Shown here piece after piece: positions 1 to 8,097 of a stretch of 28,949 nt of DNA. The position numbers were made by a program, and so were the translations under genes. The stretch lies in contig CAYGDB010000005.1 of assembly GCA_964348535.1 (NCBI GenBank), forward strand, positions 1 through 28,949. The letters run 5' to 3'. Each line of letters opens with the position of its first letter. Position 1 is the stretch's first letter. The notes under the pieces are model-generated. The model was not told the DNA's origin, did no database searches, and was given only the letters and a program-made list of their open reading frames with translations. The stretch comes from JBGPJO01 sp964348535. GTDB lineage: Bacteria; Patescibacteriota; Minisyncoccia; Phycocordibacterales; JAKFXT01.

Positions 1-64
1 TTCTAGTAGAGCCGCAGTATATCAAATTCAGCCTCCCAAAAATTCCTTTAGCTCCACTTATACG

Positions 65-92
65 AAAAAGAGTACACTGCTGTGCTCTTTTT
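65..92. terminator. Hairpin with CTGC loop, terminator-like
   Basis: A 12-bp stem (left arm 65-76, right arm 81-92, one T-G pair) closes a CTGC tetraloop. The right arm ends in a run of five T, so it could act as an intrinsic terminator for a gene to the left of the window. The left arm starts with A-run, so the opposite direction is also possible. The CTGC loop is the same as in the hairpins that follow tRNA-Arg, tRNA-Glu and tRNA-Val further on. Confidence 0.5.
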
Positions 93-123
93 CTGTGCTT
101 TGTGAAGACGGAAGTATGTTTTT

Positions 124-357
124 CTAGTAAGAAAAACAACTGAGTCCGGGGCTGGAAAATTTGTGAGCGACGGCGAGCAAATTATTGTGGCTCACATAAT
201 TTTTGCACGCAAAGCGTTCCTCGCGCTCCGCCCTCGCCCCGTTCCGCCTTTCCATGCTTATTTTTTTCGCGGGGGGGATTTTTTTAAAATTGTAATGCTT
301 GCCCGCCAGTAGCTTTAGCGAAGGAGGGGGCGGAAACGGGGCTCGGTCGGGCTTCAT
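124..357. repeat. Non-coding region with nested inverted repeats
   Basis: This stretch has no convincing gene. It holds an imperfect hairpin at about 173-214 and a 13-14-nt inverted repeat pairing the GC-rich block GCCCCGTTCCGCC near 235-247 with its near complement around 329-342. Read on the minus strand it contains GGCGGAGC (225-232), the linker word seen in the elements downstream of tRNA genes. A reading frame crosses the region but its protein is low in plausibility. It is probably another structured repeat, more degenerate than the tRNA-linked copies. Confidence 0.4.
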
Positions 358-369
358 TAATTACAGGCT

Positions 370-398
370 TTGACCAGTCATTTCATATATGATACACT
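370..398 (+). promoter_or_regulatory. Promoter of the abiE operon
   Basis: TTGACC (370-375) and TACACT (393-398) are separated by 17 bp, a good sigma-70-type promoter. Transcription would begin near 405, only about six bases before the ATG at 411, leaving no room for a Shine-Dalgarno site. Confidence 0.65.
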
Positions 399-410
399 AT
401 TGTCATAGTT

Positions 411-1028
411 ATGAAAAGCAAGAAAAACCTGTTGGAACAGCTTGATAATTTACCCCATTTCACCAAGAGCACGATATATCAGCTCGGAAGCCAGTTGGGG
501 CTAAAGAACAGCACGGTTAATACCTACATTAGCCGCTTTTTGACGCGTAAAGAAATTCTGCCTCTAAAAAGGGGCTTATATCTATCGGCAGATTTTTTCA
601 ACAGAAACAAAAGCGATATATCGTATTCACTCTACCTCGCAAATATCATCCGGACACCGTCATATGTAAGTTCATGGACTGCTCTCCAGTATTACAACCT
701 CGCGACGGAAGCAATTCGCTCAATCACCTCGGTAACGCCAAAAGTTACAAGGGATTATGAAACAAGAGCGGGCACTTTTTCGTATCACTCAATCCAGAAA
801 GATCTTTTCTCCGACTATTCGCTTATAAAAGGCAAGTTTGATTTCTTCATTGCTTCGCCTTCTAAAGCGCTGTTCGATCTCTTGTATTTTAGAACGCGGC
901 AGTTTCGAGGCGTTAGTCTTGAAAATGTTGGGAAGATGGTTGAAGAGCTAAGGATAGACATTGATGAGATGGATGAAGTGGAACGAAGCAAATTTTATGA
1001 AAAAGTAAAAACATACATCCATGAGTGA
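411..1028 (+). CDS. AbiEi-like antitoxin / transcriptional regulator
   Basis: A 205-residue protein resembling the AbiEi antitoxins of type IV AbiE toxin-antitoxin systems. In that family the N-terminal winged helix represses the operon and the C-terminal domain is needed for antitoxicity without binding the toxin directly. Here residues 1-60 read as a winged helix (KSTIYQLGSQLGLKNSTVNTY region, then a basic KRGLYL wing), and residues 70-200 match the AbiEi-type core with an SPSKALFDLLYFR stretch. The start at 411 sits just after a consensus promoter. The stop overlaps the next gene by 8 bases (ATG at 1021), typical translational coupling of an antitoxin to its toxin. The neighbour's nucleotidyltransferase motif supports the pairing. 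Assignment rests on remembered family features, not a search. Confidence 0.8.
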   Translation: MKSKKNLLEQLDNLPHFTKSTIYQLGSQLGLKNSTVNTYISRFLTRKEILPLKRGLYLSADFFNRNKSDISYSLYLANIIRTPSYVSSWTALQYYNLATEAIRSITSVTPKVTRDYETRAGTFSYHSIQKDLFSDYSLIKGKFDFFIASPSKALFDLLYFRTRQFRGVSLENVGKMVEELRIDIDEMDEVERSKFYEKVKTYIHE

Positions 1029-2313
1029 ACAGATATTAACAATTTTGAAAAGCAAGCTTGATGGCCTTTCAGTATACGGCGTTAGTATTACTGATCCCGA
1101 AACACGTCTCAATGCTCTGAAAGAGGAGTTGCAGTTCTACGTTCTTGATTTTATTTACCACCATGGAGAATTCAGCAAATGGATAATGTACGGTGGGTCT
1201 GCACTTCGCATTTGTTACGACCTTGATCGTATGTCTGTTGATTTGGATTTCGAAATAAGCCACAAGATTGAAAACGACTTTCTAAACGAGCTGAAAGAGG
1301 AAGCAGAAAAACACTTTTCAAAGGTATACAGCATTGATTCTGAATTTCTGAAAATCTCCACCACTAACAATAGGGGCATAACGCTTAAATTCCGAGCCGG
1401 CAGTCTGATAGAAGGATACGCTTCCGAATGGGTGCATATAAAAGTTGACCTCAACCATTTCTCGCCAGCTTCCGGCGTTGTGACAGAGCGAATTCCACAG
1501 AATCATGGGCAGTTATCATTCGTGATTCGGACATATAATCTCTCCTCTCTTATGGCCAGCAAGATTGCCGCGATCTTCTTGCGCGGAACGCGAGGCGTCG
1601 GCGAAGCTATCTACGAAGAAAAAGGGCGAGATATTTACGATTTACTTTGGTACATGGGGAAAAAGATCGTGCCCGACCTCGGTTATCTCAAGGCAAAGAA
1701 TGTTGAGGAGGCAAAGGATTATCGTACACTCTTTACCAAACTTGCAGTAAAAATGAATGCTGTGAGCGAAGAAAATTTGAAAAACGACCTCACGCCACTT
1801 TTTCTTGATCCTCGCTATGTCTCTAACTGGCTTACCAACTGGCGTGACATATTCTTTCGACTGCGCGATGCTTACAAAATAAGAACTATATCGAAATTTG
1901 AAAAGGTGCGAGTTTTTGAAGATTTTCGTACCGATGTGTTCTCTTTCATATTTGAATACAGCACGAAAGAGGGCGACCATGTGCGGATTATTTGCAATTT
2001 GAGCGAGTACTGGTTCCTCTTTAAAGATATCGAGGTTTCGTTTACGATCAACAATACCGTGAGCGACCATATTGAATTCGGAGCGAACGGTGTGAGCAGT
2101 AATCCGACCTCGGAAAAAAAGCAGAAAGAATACGCTTCGCTGTTTTATGAAAAAATCGAAGCATACCTAAAGAAAGTTAACTACGAGCTTGTTGGCGATA
2201 CGCTGACGACAAAACTTATCCGCGTTACTGCAGACAAGTTGAATCAGAAAGAGCAGATCGTTCTTCGCAAGGAAGACCTCATTAGCTGCGATTTTGACGA
2301 TCTTTTGAAATAG
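1021..2313 (+). CDS. AbiEii/AbiGii-type nucleotidyltransferase toxin
   Basis: A 430-residue protein with the hallmark of AbiEii toxins, a DNA polymerase-beta-like nucleotidyltransferase: GGS at residues 58-60 and the metal-binding DLDF at 74-77, joined by the expected short Arg/Ser spacer. A second conserved block near 175-210 contains a Lys (ASKIAAIFLR) and the KGRDIYDLLWY stretch with a further Asp. Known members modify tRNA 3' ends or other RNA and cause growth arrest during phage infection. It follows the antitoxin with an 8-base overlap. The region after about residue 270 is longer than in the minimal toxin and has no motif I recognise. Catalytic residues appear intact, so the toxin is probably active. 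Confidence 0.85.
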   Translation: MSEQILTILKSKLDGLSVYGVSITDPETRLNALKEELQFYVLDFIYHHGEFSKWIMYGGSALRICYDLDRMSVDLDFEISHKIENDFLNELKEEAEKHFSKVYSIDSEFLKISTTNNRGITLKFRAGSLIEGYASEWVHIKVDLNHFSPASGVVTERIPQNHGQLSFVIRTYNLSSLMASKIAAIFLRGTRGVGEAIYEEKGRDIYDLLWYMGKKIVPDLGYLKAKNVEEAKDYRTLFTKLAVKMNAVSEENLKNDLTPLFLDPRYVSNWLTNWRDIFFRLRDAYKIRTISKFEKVRVFEDFRTDVFSFIFEYSTKEGDHVRIICNLSEYWFLFKDIEVSFTINNTVSDHIEFGANGVSSNPTSEKKQKEYASLFYEKIEAYLKKVNYELVGDTLTTKLIRVTADKLNQKEQIVLRKEDLISCDFDDLLK

Positions 2314-2315
2314 TT

Positions 2316-3446
2316 ATGACAAAATCCTTAAACAAAAACTTACATTCGGCAAGGACTGCTAAGACAGATGAGTTTTATACTCAACTTGTTGATATTGAAA
2401 AAGAAGTGAAACGCTACAAAGATCAGTTTCGGGGTAAAGTTGTATATTGCAACTGCGATGATCCATTCGAGAGTAATTTCTTTAAATATTTTGCCGCCAA
2501 TTTTAATACATTGGGTTTAAAAAAACTTATCGCTACTAGCTACAAACCGTCTCCTATTGCTAATACAGAGCTTGTATTGCAGCCATCTCTTCTTCTTAAT
2601 TATGAAGATAAGATTGTGAGACAGCCAGTAGAACCAAAAGGTCGTCCAAAAACAACGGCTAACAAATTCATTATCAACGAGGCTGGCGACATTAATGATG
2701 ACGGTGCTTTTGACTTGTCCGATATTGCCGAACAACTTAAAGCCAATAAGAACAACGAGTGGTCTCCGCTAAAAGGTGATGGTGACTTTAGAAGTCCAGA
2801 AAGCATAGAACTCCTTAAGCAAGCTGACATTGTTGTAACAAATCCACCGTTTTCATTATTTCGTGAGTACGTCACACAACTTCTTGAGCACAAAAAGAAT
2901 TTTTTGATCCTCGGAGATCAAAATGCGATTTCTTATAAAGAGATATTTAAACCGATTAAAGAGAACAGGTTATGGTTAGGATATGACAATGGAGGTACAA
3001 AATGGTTCCAGGTCCCTAGCGACTATGATATACAAACCGAATCAAGAATCAAGATTGAAGATGGTATAAAATATTTCAGCATGGGACGAATTATGTGGTT
3101 CACAAACCTAGACACAACGAAGCGTCATGAAAAATTGACCTTATACAAAAAATACACCCCCGAAGAATACCCAACATATGATAATTACAATGCAATTGAG
3201 GTTTCAAAATACTCAGAAATTCCAGATGGTTATGATGGTGAAATGGGTGTGCCAATAACCTTTCTTGATAAATATAATCCAAACCAATTTGAAATCATTG
3301 GAAGTTTCAATGCAGGAGCTCACGGCGAAGAGTTGGGTGCAGTCAAAACAGAAACTCACACAAAAGACAAGGTAATTATGTGGAATGGACCCGTTGTAGC
3401 AAAGACGCCACTATATAAGCGAATAGTTATTAAACGAAAAAAATAA
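2316..3446 (+). CDS. EcoRI-type adenine-specific DNA methyltransferase
   Basis: A 376-residue protein that resembles the EcoRI methylase family of N6-adenine methyltransferases. The DEFYTQL segment (residues 18-24) typical of that family, a CDDP motif-I-like loop (47-50), and the catalytic NPPF motif (176-179) are all present. It would transfer a methyl group from S-adenosylmethionine to adenine in a specific DNA site. It starts two bases after the abiEii stop and is followed, with a one-base gap, by a DUF262-HNH nuclease, so the two probably form a modification and restriction pair. A low-complexity acidic insert around 120-150 may be lineage-specific. Specificity cannot be read from the sequence. 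Confidence 0.85.
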   Translation: MTKSLNKNLHSARTAKTDEFYTQLVDIEKEVKRYKDQFRGKVVYCNCDDPFESNFFKYFAANFNTLGLKKLIATSYKPSPIANTELVLQPSLLLNYEDKIVRQPVEPKGRPKTTANKFIINEAGDINDDGAFDLSDIAEQLKANKNNEWSPLKGDGDFRSPESIELLKQADIVVTNPPFSLFREYVTQLLEHKKNFLILGDQNAISYKEIFKPIKENRLWLGYDNGGTKWFQVPSDYDIQTESRIKIEDGIKYFSMGRIMWFTNLDTTKRHEKLTLYKKYTPEEYPTYDNYNAIEVSKYSEIPDGYDGEMGVPITFLDKYNPNQFEIIGSFNAGAHGEELGAVKTETHTKDKVIMWNGPVVAKTPLYKRIVIKRKK

Positions 3447-3447
3447 T

Positions 3448-4539
3448 ATGAAAATTGAACTTAACAGAATCAAAATACGCGATGTCATAAACGGCTACAA
3501 GGATAGTGCCGAGGAGGGTGTTGTTGCATATGCTGGAAAGCTTGATATTCGTCCGAAATATCAGCGTGAATTTGTATATAAGGGACACCAACGCGACGCT
3601 GTGTTAGAAACTATCAAGCAAAGCTTTCCGCTCAATGTTATGTACTGGATGGTGAAAGAAGACGGCGGTTATGAAGTGCTTGATGGACAGCAACGCACCA
3701 TCAGTATCGGGCAATATGTTGAGGGCGATTTTTCGCTTAATGATCGCTACTTTGGAAACCTTACGCAAGAAGAAAAAGATCAGATACTTGATTACGAGTT
3801 GATGATTTATTTCTGCGAGGGTAATGACAAAGAACGCTTGGATTGGTTCAAGACAATTAACATCGCGGGCGAAAAATTGACCGATCAAGAATTACGCAAT
3901 GCTGTCTATACGGGACCGTGGCTTTCGGACGCAAAGCTCAAATTCAGTAAAACAAACTGCGCTGCGTATCTTCTCGCAAACGATGGCGGTTCACTCCTCA
4001 AAGGCTCGCCAATTCGTCAAGAATACTTGGAAACTGCATTGTCATGGATAAACAACAGCGAGATTGCGGACTACATGGCAAAACACCAGCACGACGAGAA
4101 TGCAGATAAATTGTGGAATTACTTCCAAAACGTCATCGCATGGGTACGCAAGACATTCTCGAATCATCGCAAGGAAATGGCGAGCGTAAATTGGGGTGAG
4201 CTATACAACGAATTCAAAGATAAGAAATTAAACGCCGCTAAATTGGAAGCTGAGGTTGCCCGATTGATGCAGGATGAGGATGTAACGAAAAAATCCGGCA
4301 TCTATCCGTACTTGCTGACCGGAGACGAGAGACACCTTTCTATTCGCGCATTCAACGACAAAATGAAGCGTGAGGCGTATGAGAGACAAAAAGGTGTCTG
4401 CATAAAATGCAAAAAGAAATTTGAGATTGAGGAAATGGAGGCCGATCATATTACCCCCTGGCACGAGGGAGGCAAAACGATTGCAGGAAATTGTCAGATG
4501 TTATGCAAAGATGATAACCGGAGAAAGTCTGGGAAGTAA
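3448..4539 (+). CDS. DUF262 protein with C-terminal HNH nuclease
   Basis: A 363-residue two-domain protein. The N-terminal DUF262 (ParB/sulfiredoxin-like) domain has RPKYQREFVY at 35-44 and the DGQQR signature at 79-83, which in related GmrSD enzymes belongs to an NTP-dependent activity. The C-terminal HNH domain has CxxC (C318, C321), the catalytic ADH (332-334), Asn348 and Cys353. A fourth zinc ligand is not visible: the usual CxxCN reads CKDDN. Immediately after a DNA methyltransferase, it is best read as the nuclease of a restriction-modification pair, although a role as a modification-dependent nuclease is also possible. A terminator hairpin begins right at its stop codon and closes the four-gene operon. 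Confidence 0.85.
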   Translation: MKIELNRIKIRDVINGYKDSAEEGVVAYAGKLDIRPKYQREFVYKGHQRDAVLETIKQSFPLNVMYWMVKEDGGYEVLDGQQRTISIGQYVEGDFSLNDRYFGNLTQEEKDQILDYELMIYFCEGNDKERLDWFKTINIAGEKLTDQELRNAVYTGPWLSDAKLKFSKTNCAAYLLANDGGSLLKGSPIRQEYLETALSWINNSEIADYMAKHQHDENADKLWNYFQNVIAWVRKTFSNHRKEMASVNWGELYNEFKDKKLNAAKLEAEVARLMQDEDVTKKSGIYPYLLTGDERHLSIRAFNDKMKREAYERQKGVCIKCKKKFEIEEMEADHITPWHEGGKTIAGNCQMLCKDDNRRKSGK

Positions 4540-4570
4540 CCCCGCTTAAAAATAGCGGGGATCTTGTTTC
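4540..4570 (+). terminator. Terminator after the DUF262-HNH gene
   Basis: CCCCGC (4540-4545) pairs with GCGGGG (4555-4560), extended by one T-A pair, around an A-rich loop, and is followed by a T-rich ATCTTGTTT tract. It separates the AbiE/methylase operon from the ATPase/subtilase pair. Confidence 0.65.
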
Positions 4571-4576
4571 CACCAA

Positions 4577-4621
4577 TTTGTCCCAAAGTGGATATCTTTT
4601 GTCCCGAGCGTATGCTACAAT
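4577..4621 (+). promoter_or_regulatory. Promoter with duplicated operator-like repeats
   Basis: An extended -10 box TGCTACAAT lies at 4613-4621. Two identical TTTGTCCC octamers sit at 4577-4584 and 4598-4605, 21 bp apart, which is two helical turns, on either side of where a -35 contact would lie. The gene they precede ends in a helix-turn-helix, so autoregulation is plausible. The repeats are seen; their role is inferred. Confidence 0.5.
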
Positions 4622-4646
4622 CTACTTTGTAGAGGGAAACAATAAT

Positions 4647-5687
4647 ATGCGCAAGAAAAACATTTTAAACTTAATCAAGTACCATGCGGAAAATAATGAT
4701 GCTGGCTTCAAAAAGGAGGCATACGACATAGCAAGATATTTTGATTCAGTCGGTGACTCTGAATTAGCTCAATACATAATGGCGGTTTTGTCTGGAACGA
4801 ATACTTTCGTTCCTCAAGACAACAGAGACGATCTGCCATTTTTTACCAAGGTTGATTTAACCAGTGAGACCGCTCTACCGCTACCGAATTTAATCAAGAA
4901 TGACATTTTTGGCATCATAAACTCGATAGAGCATCGCGCTGGGGTAAATAAATTTTTATTCGAGGGAGATCCTGGGACTGGAAAAACTGAGACCGCGAAA
5001 CAAATCGCACGAATTCTTGAACGCGATCTTTATGCGGTTGATTTTGATGCCGTGATTGATAGTAAGCTCGGTCAGACTTCTAAAAATCTAGGAGCTGTTT
5101 TCTCACAACTCCGTAGCCTATCACAACCAGACAGGGTTATTGTTTTGTTTGACGAAATAGATGCTATTGCTCTTGACCGAATAAATTCAAATGATCTTCG
5201 CGAAATGGGTCGTGTCACGTCGTCTATGCTCAAGGGGCTTGATGGGCTAGACGATAATATTATTCTCATTGCTACTACCAATCTATATAAACAATTTGAT
5301 AAAGCGGTAATAAGGCGTTTTGATGCCGTTGTGAACTTTAACCGATACTCACAAGATGAACTTATCGCAGTAGCTGAATCAATCCTTAATCATTTTTTAA
5401 CGAAGTTTAAATTCGCTGGACGTGATATGCGCCTTTTCAGAAAAATTTTAACTACGGTAGAGCATATTCCATTCCCAGGTGATTTGAAAAACACGATCAA
5501 AACGTCGTTGGCGTTTAGCGATAAAAATAATGAGTACGATTATTTGAGAAAAATATATGAATCGATTGATTTAAAAAATGATTCTTCAGATTTGAAATCG
5601 TTACGCAAAAAGGGATTTACAGTTAGGGAAATTGAATTATTGACTGGCGTTTCAAAGAGTCAAGTTGGGAGAGAGATAAACTCATAA
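4647..5687 (+). CDS. AAA+ ATPase, IetA-like, with C-terminal HTH
   Basis: A 346-residue AAA+ ATPase. Walker A is GDPGTGKT (107-114), Walker B is VIVLFDEIDA (164-173), sensor 1 is ATTN (209-212) and the arginine-finger region is RRFD (223-226). The start at 4647 was preferred over 4578 because it follows GAGGG at 4632-4636 and lies downstream of the -10 box, whereas the longer start would precede the promoter. An AAA+ ATPase directly before a subtilisin-like protease matches the IetA/IetS pair, a toxin-antitoxin and defence system in which the ATPase restrains the protease. The last 25 residues (KGFTVREIELLTG and SKSQVGREI) form a Hin/resolvase-type helix-turn-helix, an added DNA-binding tail. 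Confidence 0.85.
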   Translation: MRKKNILNLIKYHAENNDAGFKKEAYDIARYFDSVGDSELAQYIMAVLSGTNTFVPQDNRDDLPFFTKVDLTSETALPLPNLIKNDIFGIINSIEHRAGVNKFLFEGDPGTGKTETAKQIARILERDLYAVDFDAVIDSKLGQTSKNLGAVFSQLRSLSQPDRVIVLFDEIDAIALDRINSNDLREMGRVTSSMLKGLDGLDDNIILIATTNLYKQFDKAVIRRFDAVVNFNRYSQDELIAVAESILNHFLTKFKFAGRDMRLFRKILTTVEHIPFPGDLKNTIKTSLAFSDKNNEYDYLRKIYESIDLKNDSSDLKSLRKKGFTVREIELLTGVSKSQVGREINS

Positions 5688-5693
5688 AAAATC

Positions 5694-7946
5694 ATGAATG
5701 ATCTTTTACAGTTAAAGGGAACTTTTCAGGAACGACCCCACGGTAGCACGCCAGGTCCTAGAAATATTCCTGCAAAGGCTTCAAGTATCGCTTCGGATCG
5801 GTTAAAAAAGTTACTGTCCGAACTTGAAAATTTGAGAGCTATTTGGAAGAGACAAAGCTTTATTGATGGGTGCTTGGTTGATGTCTGTTACATTGATGTC
5901 ATCGCGAAAAGCAATCGAATTGCTGGCTACTTATCTACTTTCAGTAGTCCTGCAAACGAATCTGTTGTAGGTGCCAGATTTAATGAATTTACCGACGAGG
6001 AAAAAGGGAGAAAGCATATTATCACGCACTATGTTAGCGACGCGATTGTTGGTAACACTATAAAAAATATAAACGCGTGCATAAATTTAATTGACGAAAA
6101 CTTCAATGGTCGAATAACTTATGACAATATAGACCAGCTAAATGATGTGAGTATTGACTACAGTCGATACGGTATAGCCAAAACAACATTTAGAAATATT
6201 GTTGTAGACACTCACTACATCGAGGGATTCAAGATACCCGACAATAGCGCGAATACGGCAGAACAGTCCATCATTACAATATACAAAACAGACAAAGAGA
6301 CTAAGGCTCTTATGTCTGAAATTGGTATACATGTAGACCAAAGCAAACTACTGAGTCCAACGACCCTATTGTTATATCCAGACGAAATCAAACTTCTGTT
6401 GCAAAAGGCGCCATACCTCGTTGCAATGGCAACGGAAGACATAACGAAACTAAGCCTTGAAGACGTTGTTCAAGATTCAGAGTCAAAATCTACAATGACT
6501 ATACCTGCGCCGAAAGACGAACCGGTTATAGGCGTGATAGATACATTATTTGATAAAAGTGTATATTTTTCTGAATGGGTTGAATTTGAAAAAATGATAG
6601 GCGATGAGATACCAGTAGAGTCGAAAGACTTTGATCATGGTACCTCTGTAAGCTCAATAATCGTTGATGGACCTGCCATTAACCCTGATTTGGATGATGG
6701 CTGTGGCAGATTTAGGGTTAAGCACTTTGGGGTTGCTGCACAAGGGCAATACAGTGCCTTTGTCATTATGAAAAAGATAGAAGAAATTGTGATTGCAAAT
6801 CCTAAAATAAAGGTGTGGAATTTGTCGTTGGGTGCAGATAGGGAGGCAAACAAGAATTTTATATCGCCCGAGGCCTCTACTCTTGATAGAATTCAATACG
6901 AAAATGATGTCATCTTTATAGTTGCTGGTACCAATAAGCGTACCGATGACGCTAACGAAAAAAGAGTTGGCCCTCCCGCGGATTCGATCAATAGTATTGT
7001 GGTAAATTCAACAAATAAAAGTGGAAAGCCTGCATCTTACTCCAGAAAAGGCCCAATACTATCATTCTTCACCAAGCCGGATGTCAGTTTTTTCGGTGGA
7101 GATAAGAAAGACTATGTTCGCGTATGTACGCCTACTGGTGAGGGGCTCCGTACGGGTACTTCCTATGCGACACCGTGGGTTGCTAGAAAAGTTGCATACT
7201 TGATAGAGGTGCTTGGTTTTAGCCGAGAAGTTGCCAAGGCATTGATTATAGATGCAGCCGCTGAATGGCACAATACAGCTAATGACTTTAAGATAGCTTC
7301 ATTTCGTGGTTTTGGAGTCGTACCTAAAGAAATAGACAGTATTATAAAGGCGGCCGATGACGAGATTAAATTTGTCATCAATGGGACTGCGGAGAAGTGG
7401 GATACTTATAACTATAACTTACCCGTACCAAAAGATAATGAGGCGCACCCATTCGTAGCAAGGGCGACTTTATGCTATTTCCCAAAATGTTCGATAAACC
7501 AAGGGGTTGATTACACCGACACCGAGTTAGATATATATTTTGGCAGGATTGACGATAAGGGAAAAATTAAAACGATAAATAATAATGTGCAAAGTCCCGA
7601 GGATGGGGTGAAGCATTATATTTATGAAGGGACAGCGAGGGAGTTTTACAGAAAATGGGATAACGTAAAGCACATTAAGAAAGTATTTTCTGACAAGGTA
7701 CGCGCTCTGAAATCCTACAGAGATGGATTGTGGGGATTGAGTATTAAAACCAAAGACAGGATAATCAAGCGAAACGGTGGGGTTAATTTTGGTCTTGTAG
7801 TGACGCTTAAAGAAATCAACGGAGTTAATAGGATAAATGATTTTATTCGTCAATGTGAGTTGCGAGGGTGGCTGGTTAATAGAGTAGATGTTAGCAGTAG
7901 AGTTGATATTTATTCCAAAGCTCAAGAAACCATTAAATTCGAATAG
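5694..7946 (+). CDS. Subtilisin-like serine protease, IetS-like
   Basis: A 750-residue protein with an S8 peptidase domain at about 275-500. The catalytic triad is visible as Asp283 (GVIDT), His315 (DHGTS) and Ser490 (GTSYATP), with Asn414 (AGTN) as the probable oxyanion-hole residue. There is no signal peptide, so it should act in the cytoplasm, unlike secreted subtilisins. Roughly 270 residues precede the catalytic domain and 250 follow it; neither part has a motif I know, and they may be sensing or target-binding regions. It starts six bases after the AAA+ ATPase stop. In the IetAS arrangement the protease is the toxic partner. Target and trigger are unknown. Confidence 0.85.
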   Translation: MNDLLQLKGTFQERPHGSTPGPRNIPAKASSIASDRLKKLLSELENLRAIWKRQSFIDGCLVDVCYIDVIAKSNRIAGYLSTFSSPANESVVGARFNEFTDEEKGRKHIITHYVSDAIVGNTIKNINACINLIDENFNGRITYDNIDQLNDVSIDYSRYGIAKTTFRNIVVDTHYIEGFKIPDNSANTAEQSIITIYKTDKETKALMSEIGIHVDQSKLLSPTTLLLYPDEIKLLLQKAPYLVAMATEDITKLSLEDVVQDSESKSTMTIPAPKDEPVIGVIDTLFDKSVYFSEWVEFEKMIGDEIPVESKDFDHGTSVSSIIVDGPAINPDLDDGCGRFRVKHFGVAAQGQYSAFVIMKKIEEIVIANPKIKVWNLSLGADREANKNFISPEASTLDRIQYENDVIFIVAGTNKRTDDANEKRVGPPADSINSIVVNSTNKSGKPASYSRKGPILSFFTKPDVSFFGGDKKDYVRVCTPTGEGLRTGTSYATPWVARKVAYLIEVLGFSREVAKALIIDAAAEWHNTANDFKIASFRGFGVVPKEIDSIIKAADDEIKFVINGTAEKWDTYNYNLPVPKDNEAHPFVARATLCYFPKCSINQGVDYTDTELDIYFGRIDDKGKIKTINNNVQSPEDGVKHYIYEGTAREFYRKWDNVKHIKKVFSDKVRALKSYRDGLWGLSIKTKDRIIKRNGGVNFGLVVTLKEINGVNRINDFIRQCELRGWLVNRVDVSSRVDIYSKAQETIKFE

Positions 7947-7956
7947 TTTGTTTTTC

Positions 7957-8035
7957 TTGGGGAGCCGCCGTGCTGTCTCTCACGGTGGGATTTGTGCGCG
8001 CATGGGTGGTGTGGGGCAAGCGCATACGGCTTCGC
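7957..8035 (+). repeat. Hairpin-plus-tail repeat, copy 1
   Basis: A hairpin (CCGCCGTG at about 7966-7973 with CACGGTGG at 7981-7988) is followed by a tail GATTTGTGCGC, then a G-rich block ending in GTGGGGCAAGC. The same layout and tail recur at about 27161-27231 with a different stem length and loop. It lies between the protease gene and the ABC exporter promoter. A further small palindromic stretch (8020-8055) follows. No gene is visible in the 7947-8097 gap. Confidence 0.6.
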
Positions 8036-8081
8036 GCCTTCGGACATTTCCGCCTTATGAAGACTTTTAAAACCTTAAAAT

Positions 8082-8089
8082 GCTATAGT
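8082..8089 (+). promoter_or_regulatory. Extended -10 box of the ABC exporter gene
   Basis: GCTATAGT preceded by T gives TGCTATAGT, an extended -10 whose hexamer (8084-8089) ends eight bases before the ATG at 8098. The mRNA would be leaderless or have a leader of about two bases. Confidence 0.5.
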
Positions 8090-8097
8090 GAGTTGCT

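Noticed and set aside
124..357. 77-residue minus-strand reading frame
   Set aside because: It crosses GC-rich inverted repeats, has biased Pro/Lys/Arg composition and no ribosome binding site.
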